Origin: Marinomonas agarivorans
GTDB lineage: Bacteria > Pseudomonadota > Gammaproteobacteria > Pseudomonadales > Marinomonadaceae
Assembly: GCA_002173415.2 (NCBI GenBank)
Contig: NHNK02000015.1
Coordinates: 1-64,000 of the forward strand
Reading direction: 5' to 3'
DNA length: 64,000 nt
This document shows positions 1 to 8,138 of the stretch, one piece after another (the first letter of the stretch is position 1; each line of letters begins with the position of its first letter). Below the pieces are notes generated by a model, which saw only the letters and a list, made by a program, of their open reading frames with translations, did no database searches and was not told the origin of the DNA. A program made the translations under genes and the position numbers.

Positions 1-180
1 CTAAGGGAACGGACCTCAGAAAGGTGACCGATGCAGAGATTGCGAAGGTGCAGCGGTCATTAAACCTCAGGCCAAGAAAGTGTCTTGGCTATAGACAACC
101 TGCGGTCGTGTTCGATGAACTACGAAGTGCAGCGTAATTTAGGGAGTGGTGCACTTCGGAGTTGAATTCGCGGGAATAAA
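1..180 (+). mobile_element. Right end of an IS30-family insertion sequence (cut by window edge)
   Basis: Reading frame 3 from the first base encodes the last ~44 residues of a DDE transposase ending at a TAA at 135-137. The segment LNLRPRKCLGYRQP, followed by VVFDELRSAA, matches the conserved C-terminus of IS30-family transposases (LNxRPRKxLGYxxP). The non-coding bases after the stop, with GCACTTCGGAGTTG around 151-164, probably include the terminal inverted repeat. The exact outer end is not provable because the left end lies outside the window. The next gene starts only a few bases after this putative end. Confidence 0.75.
3..137 (+). CDS. IS30-family transposase, C-terminal fragment (5' end outside window)
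   Basis: Only the last ~44 codons are visible, so intactness upstream cannot be judged. The visible part carries the IS30-family C-terminal signature RPRKCLGY and lies after the expected position of the catalytic DDE domain. The family cuts and joins DNA at the element's inverted repeats. No frameshift or stop is seen in the visible part before the TAA. Confidence 0.75.
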   Translation, partial: KGTDLRKVTDAEIAKVQRSLNLRPRKCLGYRQPAVVFDELRSAA

Positions 181-182
181 TT

Positions 183-1016
183 ATGGATAACATACTTAAC
201 CCAAGTCGAGTAAAGGTTTCTGATGCCTTAACTAAAGTAATTAGCCATTATTTTGGTAAAGATAATATATCAGAAACTATTTTAAAAAAATCATGGATGG
301 AAGAAATATCATCGCATACTGAACTTACAGAAAATGGTTGGTATAACCCTCCATCTAAAGGTTCTGCTATTCTAGTATGTAATAGTGATGATGTATCTCG
401 TAGTCACTTTAAATCATTTAGAGACCCTAATTTTTTTGCTAACAACAACTCTATTAGCTGGAAAAATTTTATTCTAATAGCTTATGCATCAAATGTTGAT
501 AATAAATCAGGAGTTCCTGCCGATTTTGCAACAACAGCATATTTTGGAGAATCAAAAAATATGCGTAATTATTTCAAAAAATGCTTTAAGGCTAGTAATG
601 AAATTCTTTCTTCAATTAATACTAATTGGACAAGTAAACAATTATACTCCTACATTAGTCATGTTATTGCTGAATATGGCCTTGAAGGTAAAACTTGGAG
701 TTCAACTGATAATAATTATAATTTTGGACATACACTTCCATCACTATATGAGCTTAATCCATTAATTAATAATGTTGAGAAAATATTAAATGACGATACC
801 ACAAAAATAATGAGAGATTCTAGGCGTTTTGTTAGCGAGTCATCGGAGTGGAAACTTTCAGAAATTGGTCAGTTCACAATAGAACCCCAGTTTACAATTC
901 CTCTAAAACCAAACTTCCCTAAAGCAATGATCCATTATGCTGTTGACGCTACTTCTAAACAGTTAAAGATCTGTAATAGTTGCGAACATTTACCTAGAAT
1001 GCTGGGGTTATTATGA
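183..1016 (+). CDS. M24-like 'pita-bread' fold protein, probably degenerate peptidase
   Basis: The 277-residue protein shows the layout of a creatinase/methionine-aminopeptidase domain. There is a region like the first metal-binding strand (ADFATTAYFGE, ~112-122), a helical stretch with an ANxIL-like motif, a GH motif (NFGHTLP, ~180-186) and a TIEPQFTIP strand (~233-241). The second Asp of the metal site and the last Glu are not where expected (the final strand reads MIHYAVDA), so peptidase activity is doubtful. The stop overlaps the start of the MFS gene (ATGA), implying translational coupling. The start lies just after an IS30 end with only a weak GGGA upstream, so the native promoter or 5' end may have been replaced. 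It is very AT-rich compared with the genes that follow. The M24 assignment is inferred from motifs only. Confidence 0.45.
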   Translation: MDNILNPSRVKVSDALTKVISHYFGKDNISETILKKSWMEEISSHTELTENGWYNPPSKGSAILVCNSDDVSRSHFKSFRDPNFFANNNSISWKNFILIAYASNVDNKSGVPADFATTAYFGESKNMRNYFKKCFKASNEILSSINTNWTSKQLYSYISHVIAEYGLEGKTWSSTDNNYNFGHTLPSLYELNPLINNVEKILNDDTTKIMRDSRRFVSESSEWKLSEIGQFTIEPQFTIPLKPNFPKAMIHYAVDATSKQLKICNSCEHLPRMLGLL

Positions 1017-2209
1017 GCAACGACATAAAATTAAATGAAAATACCGTGAAAGAAAACAATTGGGTAGACATTATTGTTTTATGGTTCGTAGGTATTTTTG
1101 CTGCAATGCAATTTTCTAAGTTCTCCATTTCATATGACAATCTACTAGTAGAGTACAGCACGAGTGGAGCCTCAATAGGAACATTGCTATCAATCATAGG
1201 TGTTGTTGGTTTATTGTGCGGTGTAGTGGCAGGGGTTGTATCTGGTCATTTAGGGTATCAAAAAGTGCTTATTGGATCTTTATGTATTGGGGGAGCAATG
1301 TCACTCCTTCAGTCTACGCTTCCATCTTATCCAATATTACTTATCAGTAGAGTAGTGGAAGGAATATCGCATCTTGGAATTGTTGTTGCAGCCCCTACAC
1401 TTATGCTGCGAAACTCCACAACCAACTCTCAATCTTTAATTATGGGGCTATGGGGAACTTTTTTTGGAGTTGCTTTTGCTATAACAGGTTGGGGTGGTGA
1501 GATATTATTGTCCTTGTACGGTTCTTCAGGCCTATTTTTATCTCACGCTATTATTTCATTACCATTAGTAGCATATTTTCTATTATTTTTACAAAAAGAT
1601 TCCAGCACCCCATCAACCATATCGAAACTTCATATAGAGAAATTGTTCTCATTAACCTTAAAAGTTTATCTAACCCCACGAACTTGTTTACCTGGTATAG
1701 TTTTTTTATTTCATACCAGTATGTTTGTGGCACTATTAACGTTTGTTCCTAAGATATCTGCTGATAATTCAACGAAAAATTTACTTTTAGTTTTACTTCC
1801 ATTATTTAGCATTATTGGTACGTTTTTATCTGGACCTCTATCGCAATACTTTTTACGCCCTCCAAATTTACTTATTGTTGCATACACTAGTGTCGCACTC
1901 TCTACATTTTTAGTTACTTTATTTGAAGGTGAGCAACAACTATTTCTTTATAGCTCTTTGTTCCTACTATTAATGTCTGGTGTTGTGCAAGGGACTTCCT
2001 TCACGCTAATCCCTTTTCTCTCAAAAGATGAATCGGAACAGGCAATGGGAAACGGAGCAATCGCCCAATTAGGTAATTTAGGTGCAACTGTTGGTCCACC
2101 TATGTTTGCATATTGCATTGAGTCTAATGGGACAGAAGGCTTATTTATAATTGTGACTTGCCTTTGTTTTTTCGGGTGTATTACTGGGCTAATATCACGC
2201 CGTTATTAG
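1013..2209 (+). CDS. MFS transporter
   Basis: The 398-residue, strongly hydrophobic protein has about 12 predicted membrane helices. A loop after helix 2 (VSGHLGYQKVLIG, ~74-86) resembles MFS motif A, and the C-terminal half is internally similar in layout. It is probably an inner-membrane exporter or importer driven by ion gradients, with unknown substrate. It starts inside the stop of the M24-like gene, so the two are co-translated and probably act on the same small molecule. Base composition is AT-rich like its partner and unlike the cox genes, which suggests acquisition together with or next to the IS30 element. Confidence 0.8.
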   Translation: MSNDIKLNENTVKENNWVDIIVLWFVGIFAAMQFSKFSISYDNLLVEYSTSGASIGTLLSIIGVVGLLCGVVAGVVSGHLGYQKVLIGSLCIGGAMSLLQSTLPSYPILLISRVVEGISHLGIVVAAPTLMLRNSTTNSQSLIMGLWGTFFGVAFAITGWGGEILLSLYGSSGLFLSHAIISLPLVAYFLLFLQKDSSTPSTISKLHIEKLFSLTLKVYLTPRTCLPGIVFLFHTSMFVALLTFVPKISADNSTKNLLLVLLPLFSIIGTFLSGPLSQYFLRPPNLLIVAYTSVALSTFLVTLFEGEQQLFLYSSLFLLLMSGVVQGTSFTLIPFLSKDESEQAMGNGAIAQLGNLGATVGPPMFAYCIESNGTEGLFIIVTCLCFFGCITGLISRRY

Positions 2210-2235
2210 GATTCCTGATCACAGCGAATTCAGCT

Positions 2236-2838
2236 CTAGCGAATAAAGACAGGCGGCGTAAGTGTTGACCAAAAAATAACACTGACAACAATCATAACCA
2301 CCATCATACATAGCCCTACTGTTACCACAGACATAGAAAACATAAATCCCTGCTCTTTTGATATATGACCTAAAGCTGGTACGCCTGTCATCAAGAGGTG
2401 TATTGCATAAGAAAGTGCAGCTAACCCAACCAGTACGTCAAACCACATAACCGGATACAAACCTGCAAAACCAGCTAGCATCAAAGGCGTTGCAGTAAAA
2501 GTGGTTAATAAAAAGCAACGATCTAAACTGGCATCAGTACCATATGTATGCTCCATCCAATACATAGCATAAGCCATACCTGCAACTGAACCTAGGAGCA
2601 CAAAGTAGAAAACGATAGCCATTGGTAAAGCACTTGCTTCAGTTAACTTAACGACATCACCGCCAGATAGACTCCAACCAACTTGTGTTGTACCGATATA
2701 GACTGAAATAGCTGGAATGGCTGCCAACCAGATAATATAGCGTAAGTAGCACTGCAAAATTGTATAGCGCTCCTCAACAATTTCTTCCCATTCTTCTCTT
2801 GGATGACCAATCAGCCCTACTAAATGTTGAATATACAT
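2236..2838 (-). CDS. Yip1-family (DUF1282-like) inner membrane protein
   Basis: About 200 residues with five or six hydrophobic helices and the N-terminal signature of the bacterial Yip1 family (IQHLVGLIGHPREEWEEI, followed by a conserved hydrophobic region). Function is unknown; bacterial members are polytopic inner-membrane proteins. I chose the ATG at 2838 because GGAGGT lies 4-5 bases upstream. The longer frame from a TTG at 2850 would overlap that ribosome binding site. It lies downstream of ctaB on the same strand and may be read through from the cox operon, but nothing links it to oxidase assembly. Confidence 0.75.
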   Translation of the reverse strand: MYIQHLVGLIGHPREEWEEIVEERYTILQCYLRYIIWLAAIPAISVYIGTTQVGWSLSGGDVVKLTEASALPMAIVFYFVLLGSVAGMAYAMYWMEHTYGTDASLDRCFLLTTFTATPLMLAGFAGLYPVMWFDVLVGLAALSYAIHLLMTGVPALGHISKEQGFMFSMSVVTVGLCMMVVMIVVSVIFWSTLTPPVFIR

Positions 2839-2875
2839 AAACACCTCCAAAGGTAAGAAACGTATTTTTTCTCTT

Positions 2876-3766
2876 TTATAATGGTATATAGTGATCTATT
2901 AACAACCAGAAAAATAACCACATGATGTAACGAATCGAAAACCAGAACATACGTAAAGGAATCGATTCATTCGTACTAAAAAGTTGTAAAGCAAAATACA
3001 AAAAACGGCAGTTCAGGAAAAAAACAGCAACGAAGTAAATTAAGCCACTCATGTTAACGATGTAAGGAAGAACAGTTGTTGCCATCATTAATAGGCTGTA
3101 TAACAGAATTTGTAATTTCGTAAATTGCACACCATGAGTTACAGGTAGCATAGGTATACCTGCTTTGGCGTAATCTTGTCTTTTGTGTATAGCCAATGAC
3201 CAAAAATGAGGTGGTGTCCAAGCAAAGATAATTAAGACGAGCAATAGACTATTTGCTTCAAGTGTATTCGTCATTGCCACCCAACCTAATAATGGAGGCA
3301 TGGCACCAGCTAAACCACCTATGGTTATATTCTGAGGCGTGGCTCTTTTTAAAAAAGCCGTGTAAATCACCGCATAACCAATTAGCGATAACAGAGTTAA
3401 ATAGGCCGTTAAAGGGTTTATGAGAAAATATAGAATAATGAACCCTAAGCAACCAATACTGGTAGCAAAAAGAACCGCTTGTTGCGTTGTTACTTTTCCA
3501 CGCGGGAGCGGGCGTTGATTGGTTCGGTACATTAGAGCATCGAAACGACGATCCAATACATGATTAAACGCAGCAGCAGAAGATGCACATAACCCAATGC
3601 CGAGCGTTGCTATAATAACCTTGCTTAGATCAGGCAAATGAGGTGATGCTAACAACATTCCGACAATTGCAGTTAACAAGAGTACGGCAACAACCCGCAC
3701 TTTACACAAATCATAATAATCACGCCAAATTGCAATTGGTGCCATCAATCCAGTATGGAACTGCAT
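2876..3766 (-). CDS. ctaB: Protoheme IX farnesyltransferase (heme O synthase)
   Basis: A UbiA-family polytopic prenyltransferase of 296 residues that attaches farnesyl to protoheme IX to make heme O for the oxidase. The first Asp-rich motif is clear (NHVLDRRFDALMYRTNQRPLP, around 64-84). The second region reads HKRQDYAKAGIPMLP (~190-204). AGGAGG six to seven bases upstream supports the ATG at 3766. It directly follows ctaA, whose product converts heme O to heme A, so consecutive pathway steps are adjacent. Related genes are called cyoE or ctaB; the aa3 context favours ctaB. The SCO1 gene that often follows it in Pseudomonas-type clusters is absent here. Confidence 0.95.
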   Translation of the reverse strand: MQFHTGLMAPIAIWRDYYDLCKVRVVAVLLLTAIVGMLLASPHLPDLSKVIIATLGIGLCASSAAAFNHVLDRRFDALMYRTNQRPLPRGKVTTQQAVLFATSIGCLGFIILYFLINPLTAYLTLLSLIGYAVIYTAFLKRATPQNITIGGLAGAMPPLLGWVAMTNTLEANSLLLVLIIFAWTPPHFWSLAIHKRQDYAKAGIPMLPVTHGVQFTKLQILLYSLLMMATTVLPYIVNMSGLIYFVAVFFLNCRFLYFALQLFSTNESIPLRMFWFSIRYIMWLFFWLLIDHYIPL

Positions 3767-3803
3767 ACTCTCACCTCCTGATCAACTTATTGGTTATTTT
3801 TGG

Positions 3804-4907
3804 CTAGAGTTCGTAATTTAACCCCTTTGCATCAAGCTTTTTAAATCGCACTAACATATAAAGCACGCTGATGAGCGTTAGCATTAGCAAAGCGGCAAAC
3901 AAGTTATGCAAAACAGCAATGGCAATGGGTATTTGCCACCATACGTTAGCCATACCAAGTGTTAGTTGTAGAAAAAGAACAACAAGTAAACGTATTGCTA
4001 ATGCTTTCTTCTTATTAAATATATAGAAGGCTAATAGCAATACAGCAAGCATTGTTAACAGTGCTCCTATGCGATGTGTCAAATGAATTGCGACTCTAGC
4101 CTCTCCATCTAACAGCCCTCCTAGATAGGTTGGGCCAATTTGTTGGGCTAGGTTAAACCCTTGATAAAAATTGGCTTCGGGCCAAATACGCCCCTGACAT
4201 AAAGGTAAATCAGGGCAGGCAAAAGCAGCATAATTAGCCGCCATCCACCCTCCTAAAAATATTTGTCCTATCAGAAATAGAAAAACGAAAAAAGCATATA
4301 AGATATGTTTGTTTTTGACGCTAATAACAGGAGAAAAAGCAATAAATTTCGGTTGCCTCTTATGTGTTCTAAGCCACAGCAAATAGACAAGCCCTAAGGT
4401 TGTGAAACCACCTAGTAAATGCGCTACGACAATTTGAGGCCATAATTTCAAAGTGACTGTCCACATGCCAAAAGCGGCTTGCAATAAGATTACCGTTAAA
4501 ATCAGTGTGGCGTGTTTTAAATACGGGCTTGTACCTATTATCACTTTCTCTTTTACTGAAAGATAAAATAGAAGCAATGCCATTAATAATGCACAACCTG
4601 CAATGTAGCGGTGTAGCATTTCAATGAAACCTTTTTCATACTCGACTTTTTGCTCAGGATACAAGGTGTTAGCCACAGTTAACTCATGAGCTTGATCAGG
4701 AACGGTTAAAAAACCATAGCAACCAGGCCAATCAGGGCAGCCTAATCCTGAATCAGATAAACGAGTGTAAGCGCCTAAACCAATTACACAAAAAACCAGA
4801 ACTAACATAAGCAAAGCTGAGCGGTTAATTGCTTTTTTATGAGCGGATTCTTGCGAGTTTTTCTCAATATTTTTTCGTAAACTGCTATGTGCTATGGCAA
4901 CTGACAT
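3804..4907 (-). CDS. ctaA: Heme A synthase (COX15/CtaA family)
   Basis: A 367-residue integral membrane protein that oxidises the C8 methyl of heme O to give heme A for cytochrome aa3. Histidines in helices (LHRYIAGCALL, VVAHLLGGFTT, HLTHRIGALL, VLHNLFAALL) match the conserved heme-binding positions of the COX15 family. Cysteine pairs occur in periplasmic loops (GCPDWPGCYG and ACPDLPLCQG). The start at 4907 has AAGGAG at good spacing. The N-terminus carries a ~28-residue cytoplasmic extension before the first helix. It sits between the SCO-like gene and ctaB in the oxidase assembly operon. Confidence 0.95.
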   Translation of the reverse strand: MSVAIAHSSLRKNIEKNSQESAHKKAINRSALLMLVLVFCVIGLGAYTRLSDSGLGCPDWPGCYGFLTVPDQAHELTVANTLYPEQKVEYEKGFIEMLHRYIAGCALLMALLLFYLSVKEKVIIGTSPYLKHATLILTVILLQAAFGMWTVTLKLWPQIVVAHLLGGFTTLGLVYLLWLRTHKRQPKFIAFSPVISVKNKHILYAFFVFLFLIGQIFLGGWMAANYAAFACPDLPLCQGRIWPEANFYQGFNLAQQIGPTYLGGLLDGEARVAIHLTHRIGALLTMLAVLLLAFYIFNKKKALAIRLLVVLFLQLTLGMANVWWQIPIAIAVLHNLFAALLMLTLISVLYMLVRFKKLDAKGLNYEL

Positions 4908-4977
4908 AAAAGCTCCTTCTTGCTTAAACCTTTAGAAGGTATTGGCTAAACATCAATAAAATACGATACTACTTGTG

Positions 4978-5535
4978 CTAACTTTTTGAATTCGCTTTCA
5001 GTAATTTTAGAATATCTTGATGCAACTCTGCTGCGGGTTGATCCGGTGTAAAGCGCATAACGATCCAACCGTCAGGATCGGCTAACCATACTGTACTCTC
5101 TGATGGCGAAGTCGCTGATAAGGACAAATGTGAAGCATTTATTTGGTATAAAAAAGGATCTTGTGAGGCGAAAGGCACGCTGGTAATTAAAACACGGGAT
5201 AGTGCTTTTGACTGACGCCCTAAAGCAATGTGCATTTTACGATAACTCTCCAAACGCTCTTGGCAACGTAAGTCACAATGGTTTTCCAATACAAGTAGAC
5301 GCCAGGTTTCAGGAACACCCGCCATCTCTGTATTTGCTATTGTTTTCCATTCTATAGGGGGCGCTAAAAATTGCCCTTTCGCGGTAATATGGCTCGGTTG
5401 CCATCCAGTAAAGACCATGCTCCAAGCAATAGATAATGGCAGCCCTGTCAGTAAAAACATAATTAACAATAATCCTTTACCCGAAAACAGCTTCTTAACC
5501 AAAAATTGCTTTGTATCGGTGTATTGTTTTTGCAT
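4978..5535 (-). CDS. SCO/thioredoxin-like membrane-anchored cytochrome oxidase assembly protein
   Basis: The 185-residue protein has one N-terminal membrane anchor (~18-40) and an extracytoplasmic domain with a thioredoxin-like layout. ENHCDLRCQERL (~85-96) contains a Cys-x3-Cys pair like the copper-binding CxxxC of SCO proteins, and a later DPDGWIVMRF strand resembles the SCO C-terminal sheet. The Pro residues usual in SCO motifs (CPDICP) are absent. It occupies the position of the uncharacterised gene between SURF1 and COX15 in Pseudomonas-type cox clusters. It plausibly handles copper or thiols for the CuA site. AAGGAG precedes the ATG. Confidence 0.65.
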   Translation of the reverse strand: MQKQYTDTKQFLVKKLFSGKGLLLIMFLLTGLPLSIAWSMVFTGWQPSHITAKGQFLAPPIEWKTIANTEMAGVPETWRLLVLENHCDLRCQERLESYRKMHIALGRQSKALSRVLITSVPFASQDPFLYQINASHLSLSATSPSESTVWLADPDGWIVMRFTPDQPAAELHQDILKLLKANSKS

Positions 5536-5552
5536 TGCTTTCTCCTTTTTGC

Positions 5553-6296
5553 TTAATCTTTTCCTTGCTCTTTTTTATGTCCTTTTCTCTGTTGGTAAAA
5601 ATAGAAACCGCTACACAATAATAAAAATACAGATAACGTAAACCATTGCACCGCATACGCTTGATGTTTTTCTGGTGTCATAGATGAAGAAGCCCAGTGA
5701 GCGATTCTTGCACCAATTTCCCCCTGCTCTATTCGTACTTGATATGGTACTAGCACGGTTTTTAATCCTGTTTTTTTTGCCAGTTGTTCTGCAAAATACT
5801 CGCCTGAAAAATATTGTATACGTTTAGGCCAATCAATATTGTCGTATTGTTTATCACTTAACCGAAAAACATCTTTATCTGGTTGATAGACTCTCACCTT
5901 GACCTTGACCTCACCACTAGGCAACACAATTTCAGGCAATACGCTGCGATCTATATTTGCCTTAACCCAACCTAGGTTCACCATAAAAACGACTGGTTCT
6001 GATGTTGGTGTAAGCGCTTCAACCATGAAAGGCACTATCGGGCTGTAACCTACACTTCCTTGATAAGACTGATTATCTAGCAAGAAATAAGTATCGTGTT
6101 TATATCTACCTCGCAATGTTAAAAGCGTGCCATTTTCTGCGTCCTGCCAATCAGATGCAGAAAGTTGTACATCTGTTGTGGCTTGCTTTAAAAGTAGGCG
6201 TTTTTCTTCTGCACGTTCTAATTGCCATATACCTAGTCTGATACTTAAACAAACAAATATCGTTATCAGAGCAATAAAAAAGTAAAATTTTGTCAT
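5553..6296 (-). CDS. SURF1-family cytochrome oxidase assembly protein
   Basis: The 247-residue protein has the SURF1 plan: a first membrane helix (~3-22), a large periplasmic domain and a second helix near the C-terminus (~215-235). Family motifs seen include GIWQLERAEEK (~27-37), GRYKHDTYFLLDNQ and VNLGWV. SURF1 proteins assist heme A delivery into subunit I. It lies in the assembly half of the cox operon, upstream of the SCO-like protein and downstream (across the opposite-strand DUF2909 gene) of subunit III. Confidence 0.9.
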   Translation of the reverse strand: MTKFYFFIALITIFVCLSIRLGIWQLERAEEKRLLLKQATTDVQLSASDWQDAENGTLLTLRGRYKHDTYFLLDNQSYQGSVGYSPIVPFMVEALTPTSEPVVFMVNLGWVKANIDRSVLPEIVLPSGEVKVKVRVYQPDKDVFRLSDKQYDNIDWPKRIQYFSGEYFAEQLAKKTGLKTVLVPYQVRIEQGEIGARIAHWASSSMTPEKHQAYAVQWFTLSVFLLLCSGFYFYQQRKGHKKEQGKD

Positions 6297-6373
6297 ATAC
6301 TTTAGTAGCTCCCCTGATTAATTAGTCCCTCCTGTTAACTCGCTATTACCATACTATAAGGAGTAGATAGACC

Positions 6374-6712
6374 ATGTTATCCATCATTATTCTGTTGGTT
6401 TTTACGTTAATGTTGATCAGTTTATTTATTGGTTTGTATTTTTTATTTAGCAACAAACAAAGCAAACAAATATCAGATCAATCCCCAGTCTCATCTTCAG
6501 AGGAGCATAACCAGAACAACGATTCAATGGACCCTCTACTCAAATCATTATCTTTGCGTGTTACGCTTGCGTTAGTTTTGCTCTTGCTATTAATTATTGG
6601 ATTTCTTAATGGCAACTTACGTAATCATGCACCTTGGTCGGCCATGTCACCAAAAACAATGTCACCACAAAAAATGCCATCACAGTACATAAACGAAAAT
6701 AAAGAGCCCTAA
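6374..6712 (+). CDS. DUF2909-like twin-transmembrane protein
   Basis: The 112-residue protein has two membrane helices (~2-25 and ~62-82) separated by a Ser/Gln-rich linker. The second is preceded by LSLRVTLALVLLLLLIIGFLNG, the hallmark of the small twin-TM proteins found inside cox clusters. AAGGAG lies about ten bases before the ATG. It is on the opposite strand from the rest of the operon, and its last ~33 bases overlap the 3' end of coxC tail to tail. The linker and the repetitive MSPKTMSPQKM tail make it longer than usual family members (~70 residues). Function is unknown; the conserved position suggests an oxidase-related role. Confidence 0.7.
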   Translation: MLSIIILLVFTLMLISLFIGLYFLFSNKQSKQISDQSPVSSSEEHNQNNDSMDPLLKSLSLRVTLALVLLLLLIIGFLNGNLRNHAPWSAMSPKTMSPQKMPSQYINENKEP

Positions 6713-7546
6713 CCAAACAACATCAACAAAGTGCCAATACCAAGCTGAAGCTTCAAAAGCAAAATGCTTCTCAGCACTAAAATGCCCTTTTCTCATACGA
6801 GCCAACATAACAATCAATAAAATAGTACCTAAGGTAACATGAAGACCATGGAAACCCGTTAGCATAAAGAAAGTAGAGCCGTAGATACCTGACTGCAAGG
6901 TTAAACCTAGATGAACATAAGCTTCATAATATTCGATGCCTTGGACCACTAAAAAAGCAAGGCCCAATAATACGGTAATCGCTAACCAGTTTATTGTTTT
7001 GTGCCTATTACCTATTTTTAGTGCATGGTGCGATATCGTCAGTGTGACGCTGGAAAGGACTAATAAAATTGTATTGAGTAGAGGTAAGTGAAAAGGGTCT
7101 GGCAGGGCACTTGGTACAGAACTGTTGGCCGCTGGCGTATGAAACAATGGCCACTCTGCAATGAATTCAGGCCAGAGCAAGGTGTGCGTCATGGCATGAC
7201 TACCTGAACCATTCAACCAAGGGATTGCTAACGTCCTCACATAAAATAATGCACCAAAAAAAGCGGCGAAGAACATCACTTCTGAAAAAATAAACCAAGC
7301 CATCCCAAGGCGAAAGCTTTGATCCATTTGCCTGCTGTAAAGGCCTTTTTCACTCTCTTCTACAACCTTACTAAACCAACCATAAAAAATATAAATCAGC
7401 AGAGCAAAGCCAATTAACAGGACAATTGGTGAGCCTGAGTTCAGTAATAAACCTGCGCCTAATGCCACAAAAAATAATGCCACGGTAGCAACAATGGGCC
7501 ATGCGCTTTGGTTGGGTACGTAATAGTGTTCTGATGTATTTTTCAT
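6680..7546 (-). CDS. coxC: Cytochrome c oxidase subunit III
   Basis: A 288-residue heme-copper oxidase subunit III with about seven helices. The FFGALFYVR region, TILLVLSSVTLTISHHALK, and the C-terminal GFHGLHVTLGTILL and WYWHFVDVVWLGLF motifs are diagnostic. It stabilises the proton-pumping subunit I and holds lipids at the oxygen entry path. AGGAGGAG precedes the ATG. It follows cox11 on the same strand and overlaps the DUF2909 gene on the opposite strand at its 3' end. Confidence 0.95.
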   Translation of the reverse strand: MKNTSEHYYVPNQSAWPIVATVALFFVALGAGLLLNSGSPIVLLIGFALLIYIFYGWFSKVVEESEKGLYSRQMDQSFRLGMAWFIFSEVMFFAAFFGALFYVRTLAIPWLNGSGSHAMTHTLLWPEFIAEWPLFHTPAANSSVPSALPDPFHLPLLNTILLVLSSVTLTISHHALKIGNRHKTINWLAITVLLGLAFLVVQGIEYYEAYVHLGLTLQSGIYGSTFFMLTGFHGLHVTLGTILLIVMLARMRKGHFSAEKHFAFEASAWYWHFVDVVWLGLFIFVYVL

Positions 7547-7585
7547 TACTGCTCCTCCTAATAAAGAAGCTTCAGCTAGGGTACG

Positions 7586-8113
7586 TTAGCGTTCTGCTAT
7601 TGCATCCGTAATATCGAAAAAAGTATAAGATAAGGTCATTTTTGTGATCTCTTCTGGTATATCAGGGTCAATACTAAAGACAACACCTATGGATTCTTCC
7701 TGCCCTGCTTTTAATGCTTGTCTTTCAAAACAAAAACATTGGGTCTTATGAAAATATTTGGCACTCGCTGAAGGACTAACGCTCACAATTGCTTGCCCAA
7801 TCATTTCCCTTTGAGTCGTATTTTTAACATAAAATATGGCTTGGCCATTTGCCCCAGGATGTAAAACAACTTCTTTATTTTGTGCTGAAAACTTCCAGGG
7901 CATATTTTCGTTTCTATTGGCGATGAATTGCACTTTTATAAGTCGAGTTTCATCCACACCTGCATGATATTTTTTCTTACTTTCAACCAAATCAACTTTG
8001 CCATTTAGACCTGTAATCTCACAGAAGACGTCATACAATGGTACTAACGCAAAACCAAATAAAAACATACCTAAACAGGCTGTCGATAATTGTAAAATTA
8101 GCTTTTTATGCAT
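7586..8113 (-). CDS. ctaG: Cytochrome c oxidase assembly protein CtaG/Cox11 (CuB insertion)
   Basis: A 175-residue protein with one N-terminal membrane anchor (~7-27) followed by the Cox11 beta-sandwich. The copper-binding CFCFE motif (KTQCFCFERQAL, ~124-135) and the LVPLYDVFCEITG segment after the anchor are both present, so the copper ligands look intact. It delivers copper to the CuB site of subunit I. Placement between coxA and coxC is the classical arrangement. AAGGGG upstream supports the start. Confidence 0.95.
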   Translation of the reverse strand: MHKKLILQLSTACLGMFLFGFALVPLYDVFCEITGLNGKVDLVESKKKYHAGVDETRLIKVQFIANRNENMPWKFSAQNKEVVLHPGANGQAIFYVKNTTQREMIGQAIVSVSPSASAKYFHKTQCFCFERQALKAGQEESIGVVFSIDPDIPEEITKMTLSYTFFDITDAIAER

Positions 8114-8138
8114 ATCGATCCCCTTTATCTCTGTTTAT

